The notes: generated from the sequence alone by a model not told the origin. Positions 23,958 through 33,583 are shown, counted from the stretch's first letter. The stretch is 64,000 nt of DNA from Xanthobacter agilis (GCF_021730435.1 NZ_JABWGX010000015.1:1-64000), one strand, 5' to 3'. Program-made: numbers and translations.

Positions 23958-25061
23958 ATGAAGCGGACCTTGCCGGTCGTCGTCTTGCTCGTCGCCGTGG
24001 TCGCGTTGGGCGGCTATGGCGCTTACTATCTGGCCTCGCGTTCCCGAACGCTGCCCCCGGGCTTTGCCTCCGGCAATGGCCGGATCGAGGCCACCGAAGT
24101 GGACGTGGCCACCAAGGCCGCCGGCCGCGTGGTGGATGTGTTGGTGGAGGAGGGCGACTTCGTCACCGAAGGCCAAGTGGTGGCCCATATGGACGTGGAC
24201 GAGACCGCCGCCGCCTTGCGCACCGCCCAGGCCCACGAGACGCAGGCCATCAAGTCACGCGACACGGCCACCCATGTGGTGGAGCAGCGCAAGGGTGAGC
24301 TCGACCTTGCCACCAAGGAGCTGGATCGGCAGACCACCCTGGTGGAAAAGGGCTTCGCGACCGAGCAGAAGGTGGACCAGTATCGCACCACCAAGCTCAC
24401 CGCTCAGGCCGCTTTGGCGGCGGCGGAAAGCAGCCTTGCCGCCAGCGAATCCGCCATCCGCGCCGCCGAGGCGGAGGTGGAGCGCCTGACCCAGCTGGTG
24501 GCCGACGGCACGCTGGTGGCGCCCAAGTCCGGACGGGTGCTCTATCGGCTGGCCGAGCCCGGCGAGGTGCTGGCGGCTGGCGGCAAGGTCTTGACCCTGC
24601 TCGATCTCTCCAATGTCTATATGACCGTCTTCCTGCCGGCGGTGGACGCCGGCCGCATCGCCTTGGGGGCCGAGGCGCGGCTGCTGCTGGAGCCGCTGCC
24701 CGACCGCGCGGTGCCGGCCAACGTGTCGTTCGTCTCGGCGCGCGCGCAGTTCACGCCGAAGCAGGTGGAGACCCAGAACGAGCGCGACCGCATGATGTTC
24801 CGCGTGAAGCTGCGCGTTCCCCAGGTGCTGGTTGAGAAATACATCACCCAGGCCAAGACCGGCGTGACCGGGGTGGGCTATGTGCAGCTCGATCCGACGG
24901 CGACATGGCCGAGCTGGCTCGATTCCGATCTGGTGCAGCAGGCCATCGCAGCGGCGCAGGCGAAGGCGGGCGCGGCCGCGCCGGGCGCCCCTGTTCCAGG
25001 GCATGCGCCTCAGGCGGACGCCCCGCAGCCGGCGGCGCAGAAGGGCGAGGCCCAGAAGTGA
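23958..25061 (+). CDS. HlyD-family periplasmic adaptor (YhiI-like)
   Basis: 367-residue membrane-fusion protein with an N-terminal anchor (PVVVLLVAVVALGGYGAYYL), a lipoyl/barrel-sandwich half (GNGRIEATEVDVATKAAGRV), a long coiled-coil hairpin at about residues 90-180 and the returning half (VAPKSGRVLYRLAEPGEVLA). It would bridge the inner-membrane ABC unit to an outer-membrane factor, which is not encoded here. Last residues are Ala/Pro-rich. GGAGG precedes the ATG at 23958. Followed by the RbbA-like and YhhJ-like genes in the order of the E. coli yhiI-rbbA-yhhJ set. Confidence 0.88.
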   Translation: MKRTLPVVVLLVAVVALGGYGAYYLASRSRTLPPGFASGNGRIEATEVDVATKAAGRVVDVLVEEGDFVTEGQVVAHMDVDETAAALRTAQAHETQAIKSRDTATHVVEQRKGELDLATKELDRQTTLVEKGFATEQKVDQYRTTKLTAQAALAAAESSLAASESAIRAAEAEVERLTQLVADGTLVAPKSGRVLYRLAEPGEVLAAGGKVLTLLDLSNVYMTVFLPAVDAGRIALGAEARLLLEPLPDRAVPANVSFVSARAQFTPKQVETQNERDRMMFRVKLRVPQVLVEKYITQAKTGVTGVGYVQLDPTATWPSWLDSDLVQQAIAAAQAKAGAAAPGAPVPGHAPQADAPQPAAQKGEAQK

Positions 25062-25092
25062 GCGGCGCGGGGTGGCCGCGCGGGGGTCGATC

Positions 25093-27837
25093 GTGACCAC
25101 GATCGAGGATCGGGCGGCGAACGAGGCCGCATCCGGCGGGGTTGCGTTGCGGCTCGCCGGCATTCGCCACGGCTACGGCAAGACCCGGGCCGTCGATGGC
25201 ATCGACCTGACCATCGCCGAGGGCGCGTCGGTGGCGCTGGTGGGGCCGGACGGGGTGGGCAAGTCCACCCTGCTCGGGCTCATCACGGGTGCCAAGCGCA
25301 TTCAGCACGGGCAGGTGGAGGTGCTCGGAGCGGACCTTGCCGTCCGTCGCCAGCGGAACCTGGTGCAGCCGCGCATCGCCTACATGCCCCAGGGGCTGGG
25401 GCGCAATCTTTATCCCAATCTGACGGTGGCCGAGAACATCGCCTTCTTTGCCCGCCTGTTCGGAGAGGACGCGGACGCCAAGGGGGCGCGGGTGGCGCCG
25501 CTTTTGGAGGCCACCGGGCTGTCGCCCTTCGCCGGGCGGCTCATGCGCAAGCTGTCCGGCGGCATGAAGCAGAAGCTGGGCCTGTGCTGCGCCCTGGTGC
25601 ACGATCCGGACCTCCTGGTGTTGGACGAGCCCACCACCGGCGTGGACCCGCTGTCGCGCCGGCAGTTCTGGGATTTCGTGGAGACCATCCGCGCCGACCG
25701 GCCGCGGCTGACGCTGCTGGTGGCGACCTCCGATATGGAGGAGGCGGCGCGTTTCGAGCGGGTGGTGATGATGGATGCCGGCCGCATGCTGGCCGACGAC
25801 ACCCCCGCCGGGCTCCTTGCAAAGACCGGTCAGCCCACTCTGGAGCGGGCCTTCATCTCCCTGCTGCCGGAGGATCGGCGCGGCGACGGGGATGGCGCCG
25901 CGCGCGGCGCGCCCATTCCAGACGACGCGCCCATCGCCATTGAATCGCGGGACCTCACGCGCCGGTTCGGGGCGTTCGTGGCGGTGGACCACGTGAGCTT
26001 CAAGATCCGCCGGGGCGAGATCTTCGGCTTCCTGGGCTCCAACGGCTGCGGCAAGTCCACCACCATGAAGATGCTCACCGGCCTGCTGCCGGCCAGCGAG
26101 GGCGAGGCCCTGCTGTTCGGCGTGCCGGTGGATCCCGCCGACATCGAGACCCGCCGCCGCGTCGGCTACATGTCGCAGGCCTTCTCGCTCTATGGCGAAC
26201 TGACGGTGCGGCAGAACCTGGAGCTGCACGCCCACCTGTTTTCCCTGGACACGGACGCGGCGGCGCGGCGCATCGCCAAGCTCACCGCCGATTTCGACCT
26301 CGAAGACCACCTCGATGCCTTGTCCGACGGCTTGCCGCTGGGGGTGCGCCAGCGCCTGTCGCTGGCGGTGGCGGTGCTGCACGATCCCGAGATTCTGATT
26401 CTCGACGAGCCCACCTCGGGGGTCGATCCGGTGGCGCGCGACGGCTTCTGGGACCATCTCCAGCGCCTGTCGCGGGACGAGGGGGTCACCATCTTCGTCT
26501 CCACCCATTTCATGGGCGAGGCGGAGCGGTGCGACCGGATCTCCTTCATGCATGCGGGCCGCGTCATCGCCACCGGCACGCCTGAGGAGTTGAAGGCGGC
26601 GCAAAGGACCTCGTCCCTGGAAGAGGCCTTCATCGCCTATATGGAAATGGGTGGGCGGGAGGCGCAGACCGATGCCCGCCTGCCGCCGCCCAAGGTGGGG
26701 GCGGCGCGGCGTTCGTCCTTCTCCTGGACCCGGCTCGGCGCCTATGCCTGGCGCGAGACGCTGGAGTTGCAGCGTGATCCGGTGCGGCTGGCGTTCGCCC
26801 TGCTCGGCACCGCCATCCTCATGATTATTTTCGGCTACGGCATCACCCTCGACGTGGACAAGCTGCGCTTTGCCGTGCTCGACCGCGATCAGACCGCCGA
26901 GAGCCGCGCCTATATCGACGAATTTGCTCATTCCACCTATTTCGTGGTCGAGAGGCCGATCCGCGATCCGGCCGACCTCGACCGGCGGCTGAAGGCCAAT
27001 GACATCGCCTTTGCCATCGAGCTGCCGCCCAATTTCGGTGCCGATCTCCGGGCAGGTCGTTCCACCGAGGTTCTGGTGACCATCGACGGCGCCATGCCGT
27101 TCCGGGCCGAGACCATCCAGGGCTATGTGCAGCAGGTGCATCTCCGGTTCCTGGAAGAGGCGGCGCAAGCCGCTGGCGGCACGCTCAGCACGGCCGCGAG
27201 CCTGGAGATGCGCTACCGCTACAACCAGTCGTTCCGCTCGGTGGATGCCATGGTGCCGGCGGTGATCGCGCTCATGCTCATCTTCATTCCGGCCATCCTC
27301 ACCGCCCTGGGGGTGGTGACGGAGAAGGAATTGGGCTCCATCACCAACCTTTATGTGACGCCGGTGACCAAGCTGGAGTTTCTGCTCGGCAAGCAGGCGC
27401 CTTATGTGGTGGTGGCGTTCTTCAATTTCTTCGTCATGGTGGCGCTAGCCCTGTTTCTGTTTGGGGTGCCCCTGAAGGGGTCGTTCCTGGGGCTCATGCT
27501 GGGTGCGTTCGTCTATGTGCTGGCCACCACGGCCATCGGGCTTGTCTCTTCCACCTTGACCAATACCCAGGTGGCGGCGCTGTTCGGCACGGCCATCGGC
27601 ACCATGATGCCGGCGACCCAGTTCTCGGGCCTGCTCCAGCCGGTCGCGACCCTGGAAGGCGCGGCCCGGGTGGTGGGCACCTTGTTTCCCACCACCTATT
27701 TCATGCGCATCAGCGTCGGGGCCTTCACCAAGGGGCTGGGCTTCACGGAGCTTCTGCCCTTCATCCTGGCGACCGCCGCGTTCTGGCCGGCGCTGTTGCT
27801 TCTCGCTCACCTCATCCTGCGCAAACAGGAGACGTGA
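25093..27837 (+). CDS. rbbA: RbbA-like double ATPase-permease fusion
   Basis: About 914 residues, the size of E. coli RbbA: two ABC ATPase domains fused to one ABC-2 permease. NBD1: Walker A GPDGVGKST (about 50-58), signature LSGGMKQKLG, Walker B LLVLDEPTTGVDP. NBD2: Walker A GSNGCGKST (near 314), Walker B ILILDEPTSGVDP, with a degenerate signature LPLGVRQRLS. The membrane part starts near 550 with six helices at the C-terminal end. RbbA was described as ribosome-associated, though export with its HlyD and YhhJ partners is the simplest reading. Start uncertain: GTG 25093 (GGGGG upstream) or GTG 25072. Confidence 0.87.
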   Translation: MTTIEDRAANEAASGGVALRLAGIRHGYGKTRAVDGIDLTIAEGASVALVGPDGVGKSTLLGLITGAKRIQHGQVEVLGADLAVRRQRNLVQPRIAYMPQGLGRNLYPNLTVAENIAFFARLFGEDADAKGARVAPLLEATGLSPFAGRLMRKLSGGMKQKLGLCCALVHDPDLLVLDEPTTGVDPLSRRQFWDFVETIRADRPRLTLLVATSDMEEAARFERVVMMDAGRMLADDTPAGLLAKTGQPTLERAFISLLPEDRRGDGDGAARGAPIPDDAPIAIESRDLTRRFGAFVAVDHVSFKIRRGEIFGFLGSNGCGKSTTMKMLTGLLPASEGEALLFGVPVDPADIETRRRVGYMSQAFSLYGELTVRQNLELHAHLFSLDTDAAARRIAKLTADFDLEDHLDALSDGLPLGVRQRLSLAVAVLHDPEILILDEPTSGVDPVARDGFWDHLQRLSRDEGVTIFVSTHFMGEAERCDRISFMHAGRVIATGTPEELKAAQRTSSLEEAFIAYMEMGGREAQTDARLPPPKVGAARRSSFSWTRLGAYAWRETLELQRDPVRLAFALLGTAILMIIFGYGITLDVDKLRFAVLDRDQTAESRAYIDEFAHSTYFVVERPIRDPADLDRRLKANDIAFAIELPPNFGADLRAGRSTEVLVTIDGAMPFRAETIQGYVQQVHLRFLEEAAQAAGGTLSTAASLEMRYRYNQSFRSVDAMVPAVIALMLIFIPAILTALGVVTEKELGSITNLYVTPVTKLEFLLGKQAPYVVVAFFNFFVMVALALFLFGVPLKGSFLGLMLGAFVYVLATTAIGLVSSTLTNTQVAALFGTAIGTMMPATQFSGLLQPVATLEGAARVVGTLFPTTYFMRISVGAFTKGLGFTELLPFILATAAFWPALLLLAHLILRKQET

Positions 27838-27838
27838 C

Positions 27839-29014
27839 ATGGCCACTTCCGTTCAGGCGTCCGCCCCGCGCGGCTTCAAGGCGCGCCTCGCCAGCCGGGC
27901 GGGCAATGTGTGGCATCTCCTGGTCAAGGAACTCATCAGCCTGTGGCGGGACCGGGCGCTGCTGATCCTGGTGCTCTATGCCTTCACGGCGGCCATCTAC
28001 ATCCAGGCCACCGGCATGAAGCACGACCTCAACCGCGCCACGGTGGGGGTGGTGGATGAGGACAATTCGGCGCTCTCCCATGCCATCCTCGATGCCCTGC
28101 TGCCGCCGCGTTTCCAACCCGCGATCGCGCTGGAGCCGGGGGAGGTGGACAAGGGCATGGACGCCGCCCGCTACACTTTCGTGTTGAACTTTCCGCCCAA
28201 TTTCCAATCGGACGTGCTGGCCGGCCGGGCGCCGAGTGTGCAGCTCCTGATCGACGCCACGGCGCTGATGCAGGCGGGGCTCGGCGCCACCGACATCTCG
28301 GGCATCTTCCAGCAGGAGGTGAACCGCTTCGTGTCCCGCACCGGGCGGGACATGGCCACCCCGGCCGAGCTGAAGATCCGCGTGGCGTTCAACCAGGGGC
28401 TCGAATCCTCCTGGTTCACGGGCACCATGGGCCTCATCACCAACATCACCATGCTCTCGGTGCTGCTGGCCGGGGCGGCGCTGATCCGCGAGCGCGAGCA
28501 TGGCACGCTGGAGCATCTGCTGGTGCTGCCGGTGCATCCCTCCGAGATCATGCTCGCCAAGATCCTGGCCAATGGCGCGGTGATCCTGGTGGGAACCACC
28601 TTCAGCATCCTGGTGGTGCTGAAGGGTGTGATGGGGATGGAGATCGCCGGTTCGGTGGGCCTGTTCCTGCTGGGGACCGCGCTCTATCTGTTCTTCACGG
28701 CGGCGCTGGGCATCTTTCTCGGCACCCTGTCGGGGTCCATGCCGCAGTTCGGGCTCCTGTTCTTCCTCATCGTGCTGCCCATGAACATGCTGTCCGGCGG
28801 CTTCACGCCCCTGGAAAGCATGCCGCAATGGTTGCAGACCGTCATGCAGGCCTCGCCGTCCACCCAGTTCGTGGCGTTCGCGCAGGCCATCCTCTATCGC
28901 GGGGCGGGCATGGAGACGGTGTGGCCGCGGTTCCTCGCGACCTTCGCCATCGGCATGCTGTTTTTCCTGGTGGCGCTGGTGCGGTTCCGTAAGTTCCTCG
29001 CGGCGCAGCAATAG
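27839..29014 (+). CDS. yhhJ: ABC-2 type permease (YhhJ-like)
   Basis: 391-residue inner-membrane permease. The arrangement is one N-terminal helix (ALLILVLYAFTAAIYIQATG), a large extracytoplasmic domain of about 150 residues, and five C-terminal helices including REREHGTLEHLLVLPVHPSE, a hallmark ABC-2 loop. It forms the second membrane half with the permease part of the RbbA-like protein. It begins one base after that gene's stop, with AGGAG upstream. The stop is only 16 bases from the convergent rrf2-type gene. The substrate is unknown. Confidence 0.87.
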   Translation: MATSVQASAPRGFKARLASRAGNVWHLLVKELISLWRDRALLILVLYAFTAAIYIQATGMKHDLNRATVGVVDEDNSALSHAILDALLPPRFQPAIALEPGEVDKGMDAARYTFVLNFPPNFQSDVLAGRAPSVQLLIDATALMQAGLGATDISGIFQQEVNRFVSRTGRDMATPAELKIRVAFNQGLESSWFTGTMGLITNITMLSVLLAGAALIREREHGTLEHLLVLPVHPSEIMLAKILANGAVILVGTTFSILVVLKGVMGMEIAGSVGLFLLGTALYLFFTAALGIFLGTLSGSMPQFGLLFFLIVLPMNMLSGGFTPLESMPQWLQTVMQASPSTQFVAFAQAILYRGAGMETVWPRFLATFAIGMLFFLVALVRFRKFLAAQQ

Positions 29015-29030
29015 GCGCGAGGACCGCCCC

Positions 29031-29477
29031 TCAGATGTAGTCCACGAACGAGGTCAGCGCTTCGTGGGAGAGGTCGCGCATCTGGGCGAGGGTGATGGTG
29101 TCGAGCACGGTGCCGATGGCGTCGCGCACGCGCACCATCAGCAGGCGCACCTCGCAGGTGGAGACGTCGCAATCCTCGCACGCCTCATAGGCGTTACGGC
29201 TGGCGCAGGGGAAGGGGGCCAGCGGGCCGTCGAGGGCGCGGATCATGTCGCCCACCACGATGTCCTCGGGCGCACGGGCGAGGCGATAGCCGCCGAGCTT
29301 GCCCTTCTTGCTGGCAAGGAAGCCCGCGTTGCGCAGCTCGCCCAGGATGACATCCAGGAATTTCTTGGGAATATTGTTGGCTTCGGCGATGTCCGCCACC
29401 TGGGTGGAGGAACCCGCGGACAGGCGCGCCAGATGCACCGCCGCCTTCAATCCGTACTTGCCTTTTTTTGTCAGCAT
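29031..29477 (-). CDS. Rrf2-family transcriptional regulator
   Basis: 148-residue winged-helix regulator of the Rrf2 family, which includes IscR, NsrR and RirA. The DNA-binding part is KKGKYGLKAAVHLARL to LGGYRLARAPEDI. Four cysteines (C91, C100, C103, C108) lie where Rrf2 sensors hold a [2Fe-2S] cluster, so redox, iron or nitric-oxide sensing is plausible. Which member it is cannot be told from sequence; targets might include the adjacent export operon. It lies 69 bases downstream of ispZ/yciB on the same strand. Confidence 0.87.
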   Translation of the reverse strand: MLTKKGKYGLKAAVHLARLSAGSSTQVADIAEANNIPKKFLDVILGELRNAGFLASKKGKLGGYRLARAPEDIVVGDMIRALDGPLAPFPCASRNAYEACEDCDVSTCEVRLLMVRVRDAIGTVLDTITLAQMRDLSHEALTSFVDYI

Positions 29478-29546
29478 TCCACGCCCTCCGAACGGCTTAT
29501 GGGGATCTCGGGCGCGACCGTCAACCGGGCTCGCTTCGGTCTTCGC

Positions 29547-30176
29547 TCAATCCTGCGGGGACGGGGTCTCCGCCTGCTCCTTCAACTCGTGGCGTGACAT
29601 CAGCGGCGCCTGCGCCATGGCGAAGGCAAGCGTGAGCGGCAGATAGCCGAAGGTCTTGAAGGCGACCCAGGTATCCGTCGAAAACAGGCGCCACACCACC
29701 TCGTTGACCACCGCCATCACCAGGAAGAACACGCCCCAGCGGATGCTGAGCGCGCGCCAGCCTGCATCGGTCAGCTTCACCATGCCGTCGAAGACGTAAG
29801 GCAGCAGGGGCTTCCTGGCCACCAGGCCGCCCAGCAGCAGCGCCCCGAAGGCGGCGTTGATGATGGTGGGCTTCATCTTGATGAAGTGGTCGTCCTGGAG
29901 CCACAGGGTCAGGGTGCCGAACACCAGCACCACCACGGCCGACACCAGCGGCATGACCGCGATGCGGCGGGCCAGAACCCACATCAGCGCCAGGGCCGCG
30001 AAGGTCGCCACCATGAACGCCCCGGTGGCCACATAGATGCCGCCATAGGCATTGGCGGCGAAGAACAGCACCAGCGGACCGACCTCCAGGCCGATCTTCA
30101 GCATGGGACTCATGGACGGGCGGCGGGCGGGCGAATCGGCGGGACGCGGCGAAGTTGCGGTGGGGGCATCGGACAT
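29547..30176 (-). CDS. yciB: Inner-membrane intracellular septation protein YciB/IspZ
   Basis: 209-residue integral membrane protein, septation protein A family. The N-terminal 35 residues are a Pro/Ala-rich cytoplasmic tail; then come five to six transmembrane helices with family motifs EVGPLVLFFAANA and KMKPTIINAAFGALLLGG and WRLFSTDTWVAFKTFGYLPLT. Family members support envelope integrity and septation in enterobacteria. The ATG at 30176 is chosen; an in-frame start 24 bases upstream is possible. Confidence 0.9.
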   Translation of the reverse strand: MSDAPTATSPRPADSPARRPSMSPMLKIGLEVGPLVLFFAANAYGGIYVATGAFMVATFAALALMWVLARRIAVMPLVSAVVVLVFGTLTLWLQDDHFIKMKPTIINAAFGALLLGGLVARKPLLPYVFDGMVKLTDAGWRALSIRWGVFFLVMAVVNEVVWRLFSTDTWVAFKTFGYLPLTLAFAMAQAPLMSRHELKEQAETPSPQD

Positions 30177-30284
30177 GCAGGCAGGTCTCCTTGTGCCCAT
30201 GTGGCGTCAAAACGAGGCACAATCAAGCTCGCCCCTGCCTGCTGCGCCATTTCGCGCCAGGAAGGTGCGATGCGGTGCCTGCAC

Positions 30285-30956
30285 TCAGTCGCCCAGATGC
30301 AGGCAGTCGATCATGTCCGCTGCCTCGCGCGGCACGCGCGCTTCCAGGCGATCGGCCAGGCGCAGCACGCCAGGGCTGGGCGTGGCGGCGCTGCGACGGG
30401 CCGGGTTCGGCAGCATCACCGCCAGCCGCGCCGACTGGGCCGCATTGAGCCGGGCCGGCGGCAGGCCGAAGGCGTCGCGGGCGGCGACCGTTACACCGAA
30501 GGTGCCGTTCGGACCCCATTCGGCGATGTTGAGATAAATCTCCAGGATCCGCCGCTTGCTCATGACAAGGTCGAGCCACAGGGCCAGCGGCATTTCCAGA
30601 ACCTTGCGCGGCAGCTCCGGGTGCGGCCACAAAAACAGGTTCTTCACCACCTGCATGGTGATGGTGGAGGTGCCCCTGAGGTCCTCCAGGTCGTCGGCCT
30701 TCTCGACCATGGTGCGCATCTCGGTGATATCGATGCCGATATGGCGGCAGAAGCGGGTGTCCTCCGAGGCCACCACCGTGCGCACCAGGGTCGGGGACAT
30801 GCGTGAGAGCGGCGTCCAGACCCGCTCCACCCTCTGGCCGGTTGCCATGCGGTAGAGCATGAGCGTTGAGGCCGGGGTGCCGAAATTGTAAAGCACCGCC
30901 AGCACCACCGGGATCGCCAGGAGGGCCGCGGCAAGCTGCGCCAGGAACCGGATCAT
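30285..30956 (-). CDS. mtgA: Monofunctional peptidoglycan glycosyltransferase MtgA
   Basis: 223-residue GT51 enzyme that polymerises lipid II into glycan strands at the outer face of the inner membrane. One N-terminal anchor is followed by the catalytic SEDTRFCRHIGID (EDxxFxxHxG), GTSTITMQVVKNLFLWP, then RKVLEMPLALWLDLVMSKRRILEIYLN. No transpeptidase domain is present. ATG 30956 follows AGAAGG; two in-frame ATGs at 30977 and 30989 are alternatives. Divergent from the polyprenyl synthase, a link in lipid-carrier and wall synthesis that may be coincidental. Confidence 0.93.
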   Translation of the reverse strand: MIRFLAQLAAALLAIPVVLAVLYNFGTPASTLMLYRMATGQRVERVWTPLSRMSPTLVRTVVASEDTRFCRHIGIDITEMRTMVEKADDLEDLRGTSTITMQVVKNLFLWPHPELPRKVLEMPLALWLDLVMSKRRILEIYLNIAEWGPNGTFGVTVAARDAFGLPPARLNAAQSARLAVMLPNPARRSAATPSPGVLRLADRLEARVPREAADMIDCLHLGD

Positions 30957-31118
30957 CGAAAGCCTTCTCGCACGCATCTTCGGTTGCAAGCATCTTCAGT
31001 TGAAGATGACCCAGCGGGCGCCTTGACCTTGCCGTCTGGTTGGGGCACCCGGATCGGTGCGTCAACCGGGCACCGGCGCAAATCGCGCCCGGCGGCCCGT
31101 TCGGTCCGAAGGTTCCCT

Positions 31119-32045
31119 GTGATTCCATCGCTCGCTCTCCGCCTCGACGCCGCCGCTGCCGCCACCGAGGCGCGCCTCGCCGTCGCCCTTGCCGATCCCG
31201 CATTGCCGGGCGAAGGCGAACGCCCGCCGCGGCTGCTGGCCGCCATGCGCCATGGGGCGCTCGGCGGGGGCAAGCGGCTGCGGCCGTTCCTGGTGATCGA
31301 AGCAGCGGCCCTGTTCGGCCTTCCGGTCGAGGCGGCGGTGACGGCGGCGACGGCGGTGGAATGCGTGCACTGCTATTCCCTGATCCATGATGACCTGCCG
31401 GCCATGGATGACGACGATCTGCGGCGCGGCCGGCCGACGGTCCACAAGGCGTTCGACGAGGCCACCGCCATCCTGGCGGGCGACGGCCTGCTCACCCTGG
31501 CGTTCGATCTTTTGGCGGGGGCGGATGCCCATCCCGATCCCGCGGTTCGGCTGGTGCTGGTGCGCGAGCTGGCGCGCCGCGCCGGGGTCGGCGGCATGGT
31601 GGGCGGGCAGATGCTGGACCTTGCCGCCGAGGGCCGCTTTGCCGAGGGCCGTCCGCTCGACCTGTCGGTGGCGGAAATCCGTGGGCTCCAGGCCATGAAG
31701 ACCGGGGCGCTGCTGCTGTTCTCGGCCGAGGCCGGCGCCATCCTCGGCGGCGCGGGCGCGGCGGAGCGGGCGGCGCTTTCCGCCTATGGCCGGGCGCTGG
31801 GCGCGGCATTCCAGATCGCCGACGACATTTTGGACGTGGAAGGCAGCGCCGACACGGTGGGCAAGAAGGTGGGCAAGGATCAAGCGGCCGGCAAGGGCAC
31901 GCTGGTGTCGCGCCTGGGCCTGCCGGCGGCGCGGGCGGCGCTCGCCCAATTGGTGGCCGAGGCCGAGGCGGCGCTCGCCCCCTTCGGTTCGCGCGGGGAC
32001 ATCTTGCGCGCCGCCGCCCATTTCGTCGCCGCGCGCAAGAGCTGA
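31119..32045 (+). CDS. ispA: Short-chain polyprenyl diphosphate synthase (farnesyl/geranylgeranyl)
   Basis: 308-residue isoprenyl diphosphate synthase of the IspA group, condensing IPP with allylic diphosphates. The first Asp-rich motif is IHDDLPAMDDDD, with arginines RRGRP after it, and the second is IADDILD. GGGKRLRPFL binds IPP. These bacterial enzymes usually make farnesyl or geranylgeranyl diphosphate. Start GTG 31119 follows GAAGG; the longer frame upstream lacks family similarity. The C-terminal codons (AARKS) lie in an 18-base tandem repeat that runs past the stop. Confidence 0.88.
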   Translation: MIPSLALRLDAAAAATEARLAVALADPALPGEGERPPRLLAAMRHGALGGGKRLRPFLVIEAAALFGLPVEAAVTAATAVECVHCYSLIHDDLPAMDDDDLRRGRPTVHKAFDEATAILAGDGLLTLAFDLLAGADAHPDPAVRLVLVRELARRAGVGGMVGGQMLDLAAEGRFAEGRPLDLSVAEIRGLQAMKTGALLLFSAEAGAILGGAGAAERAALSAYGRALGAAFQIADDILDVEGSADTVGKKVGKDQAAGKGTLVSRLGLPAARAALAQLVAEAEAALAPFGSRGDILRAAAHFVAARKS

Positions 32046-32099
32046 GCCGCGCGCAAGAGCTGAGCCGTGCACAAGAACCGGCCCGCGCGCAGGAGCCGG
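32028..32099. repeat. Four 18-base tandem repeats at the ispA stop
   Basis: Two perfect copies of an 18-base unit beginning GCCGCGCGCAAGAG and ending CTGA (32028-32045, 32046-32063) are followed by two degenerate copies (32064-32081, 32082-32099). The functional stop codon ends the first copy and a second in-frame TGA ends the next, so the stop is duplicated. Confidence 0.8.
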
Positions 32100-32155
32100 C
32101 GGCCTTGCGGCGCTCGCCCCGTGCGGGGTGTCGTGATAGCGTGCCGCCCGTGTCC

Positions 32156-33523
32156 ATGCTGACCAAAGATCCGCTTCGGAGCGCCCTTGGCCGCCCGCTC
32201 GACCGCCGCCGCCTGCTGACGGCCGGCGCGGTGCTGGCTATGGCCAGCGTGCCCTATGGCGCGTTGGGGCAGACCAGCCAGCCGGATGTCATCGTCATCG
32301 GGGCCGGCGCCGCCGGCATCGCGGCCGCGCGCAAGCTGGCTGAAGCCGGGGTGAGCTATGCGCTCATCGAGGCGGGGCGCCGGGTCGGCGGACGCACCTT
32401 CACCGACAGCCAGGTGTTCGGCGTGCCGTTCGACATGGGGGCGAACCGGCTTGATTTTCCGGAGGCGACGCCGCTTCCCGCCCTTGGCCGCGGCTCCGGA
32501 TTCGACATCGCGCCCGCGCCGGAGGCGGGGCGGCTCTATCTCGGCGGCAAGGAAGCGCGTGACCCGGAATATGAGGATTTCGTCGGCGTCGTGCGCCGGG
32601 CGGAACGGGCCATCGTCGCGGCGGGGGACGCCGGGCGTGACCTGCCGGCGGCCCGCGTGGTGCCCGATCTCGGCGCGTGGTCCGCGTCGGCGCGGTTCGT
32701 CACCGGGCCGTTCCTGCGCGGCCGGAACCTCGACTGGGTCTCGACCGTGGATGTGTCCCGCGCCGAGGAACGTGGCGTGGCCAACGTCTGCCGCCAGGGG
32801 CTCGGGACGCTGGTGGCCAGCCTTGCCTCGCCGCTCACGGTGCAGCTCGATACCGCCGCACGGTCGGTGGAGCTGGGCGGGCGGCGGGTGGTGGTGGCCA
32901 CCGGGCGGGGCAATCTGACGGCGCGTTGCGTGATCGTGGCGGTGCCGCCCAGCGTCATCGCCGCCGGCAAGCTGCGCATTCCCCTGTTGCCGCCGCGCCA
33001 GCGGGCGGCGGTGGAGCGTATTCCCCTCGGGATCTTCGACCACATCGCGTTCGAATGGCCTGGCGCGCCGGCGGGTGTCCTGCCCGACGAGACGATCTAT
33101 TTCCGCACCGATGGCGCGGAGGGCTATGCGCTGCGCACGCGCCTCGGCGGTACATCCGTATGTGCGCTTGAGGTGGGCGGCGCGTTTGCCGAGCGGTTGG
33201 AGGCGGCGAGCCCGCAGGCGGTGCGCGCGGTGCTGACGGAAGCCCTCACCCGCGAGTTCGGCGCCGATGCCGCGCGTCGCATCGGCCGGATGCACCGCAC
33301 CCAATGGGGCATGGAGCCGTTGGCCTTGGGCGCTATGTCGTGCGCGGTGCCGGGGGCGGGCAACATGCGCCGCGCGTTCCTGGAGGTGGTGTCCGGCCGT
33401 CTGGTGTTCGCCGGCGAGCACGCCCACGAAAGCCTGTGGGGCACCGTGGGTGGGGCGTGGCAATCGGGCGAGCGGGCCGCGGCCCAGGTCATCGCCCTTC
33501 TGAAGGATGGACGGCAAGGGTAG
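32156..33523 (+). CDS. Tat-exported flavin amine oxidase
   Basis: 455-residue FAD-dependent amine oxidase-like enzyme. A Tat-like signal (DRRRLL near residue 19, followed by a hydrophobic AGAVLAMASVPYGALG) points to periplasmic or extracellular activity. The FAD site is VIVIGAGAAGIAAARKLAEAG and the GG-motif region GRRVGGRTFT; the C-terminal flavin contact is FAGEHAHESLWGTVGGAWQSG. Oxidation of amines or amino acids is typical of the family; the substrate is unknown. The ATG at 32156 precedes the Tat region; a GTG two codons earlier is possible. Confidence 0.82.
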   Translation: MLTKDPLRSALGRPLDRRRLLTAGAVLAMASVPYGALGQTSQPDVIVIGAGAAGIAAARKLAEAGVSYALIEAGRRVGGRTFTDSQVFGVPFDMGANRLDFPEATPLPALGRGSGFDIAPAPEAGRLYLGGKEARDPEYEDFVGVVRRAERAIVAAGDAGRDLPAARVVPDLGAWSASARFVTGPFLRGRNLDWVSTVDVSRAEERGVANVCRQGLGTLVASLASPLTVQLDTAARSVELGGRRVVVATGRGNLTARCVIVAVPPSVIAAGKLRIPLLPPRQRAAVERIPLGIFDHIAFEWPGAPAGVLPDETIYFRTDGAEGYALRTRLGGTSVCALEVGGAFAERLEAASPQAVRAVLTEALTREFGADAARRIGRMHRTQWGMEPLALGAMSCAVPGAGNMRRAFLEVVSGRLVFAGEHAHESLWGTVGGAWQSGERAAAQVIALLKDGRQG

Positions 33524-33556
33524 AGCCGGTCCCGCGAGGGGGGCGCGCGCAGGCAT

Positions 33557-33583
33557 GGGGTCAGCCCCGAGGGCGTTGACCCC
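33557..33583. terminator. Terminator-like hairpin between convergent genes
   Basis: GGGGTCA at 33557-33563 pairs with TGACCCC at 33577-33583 around a 13-base loop. It lies between the convergent amine oxidase and sulfite-oxidase-like genes. No U-tract is seen. Confidence 0.35.
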
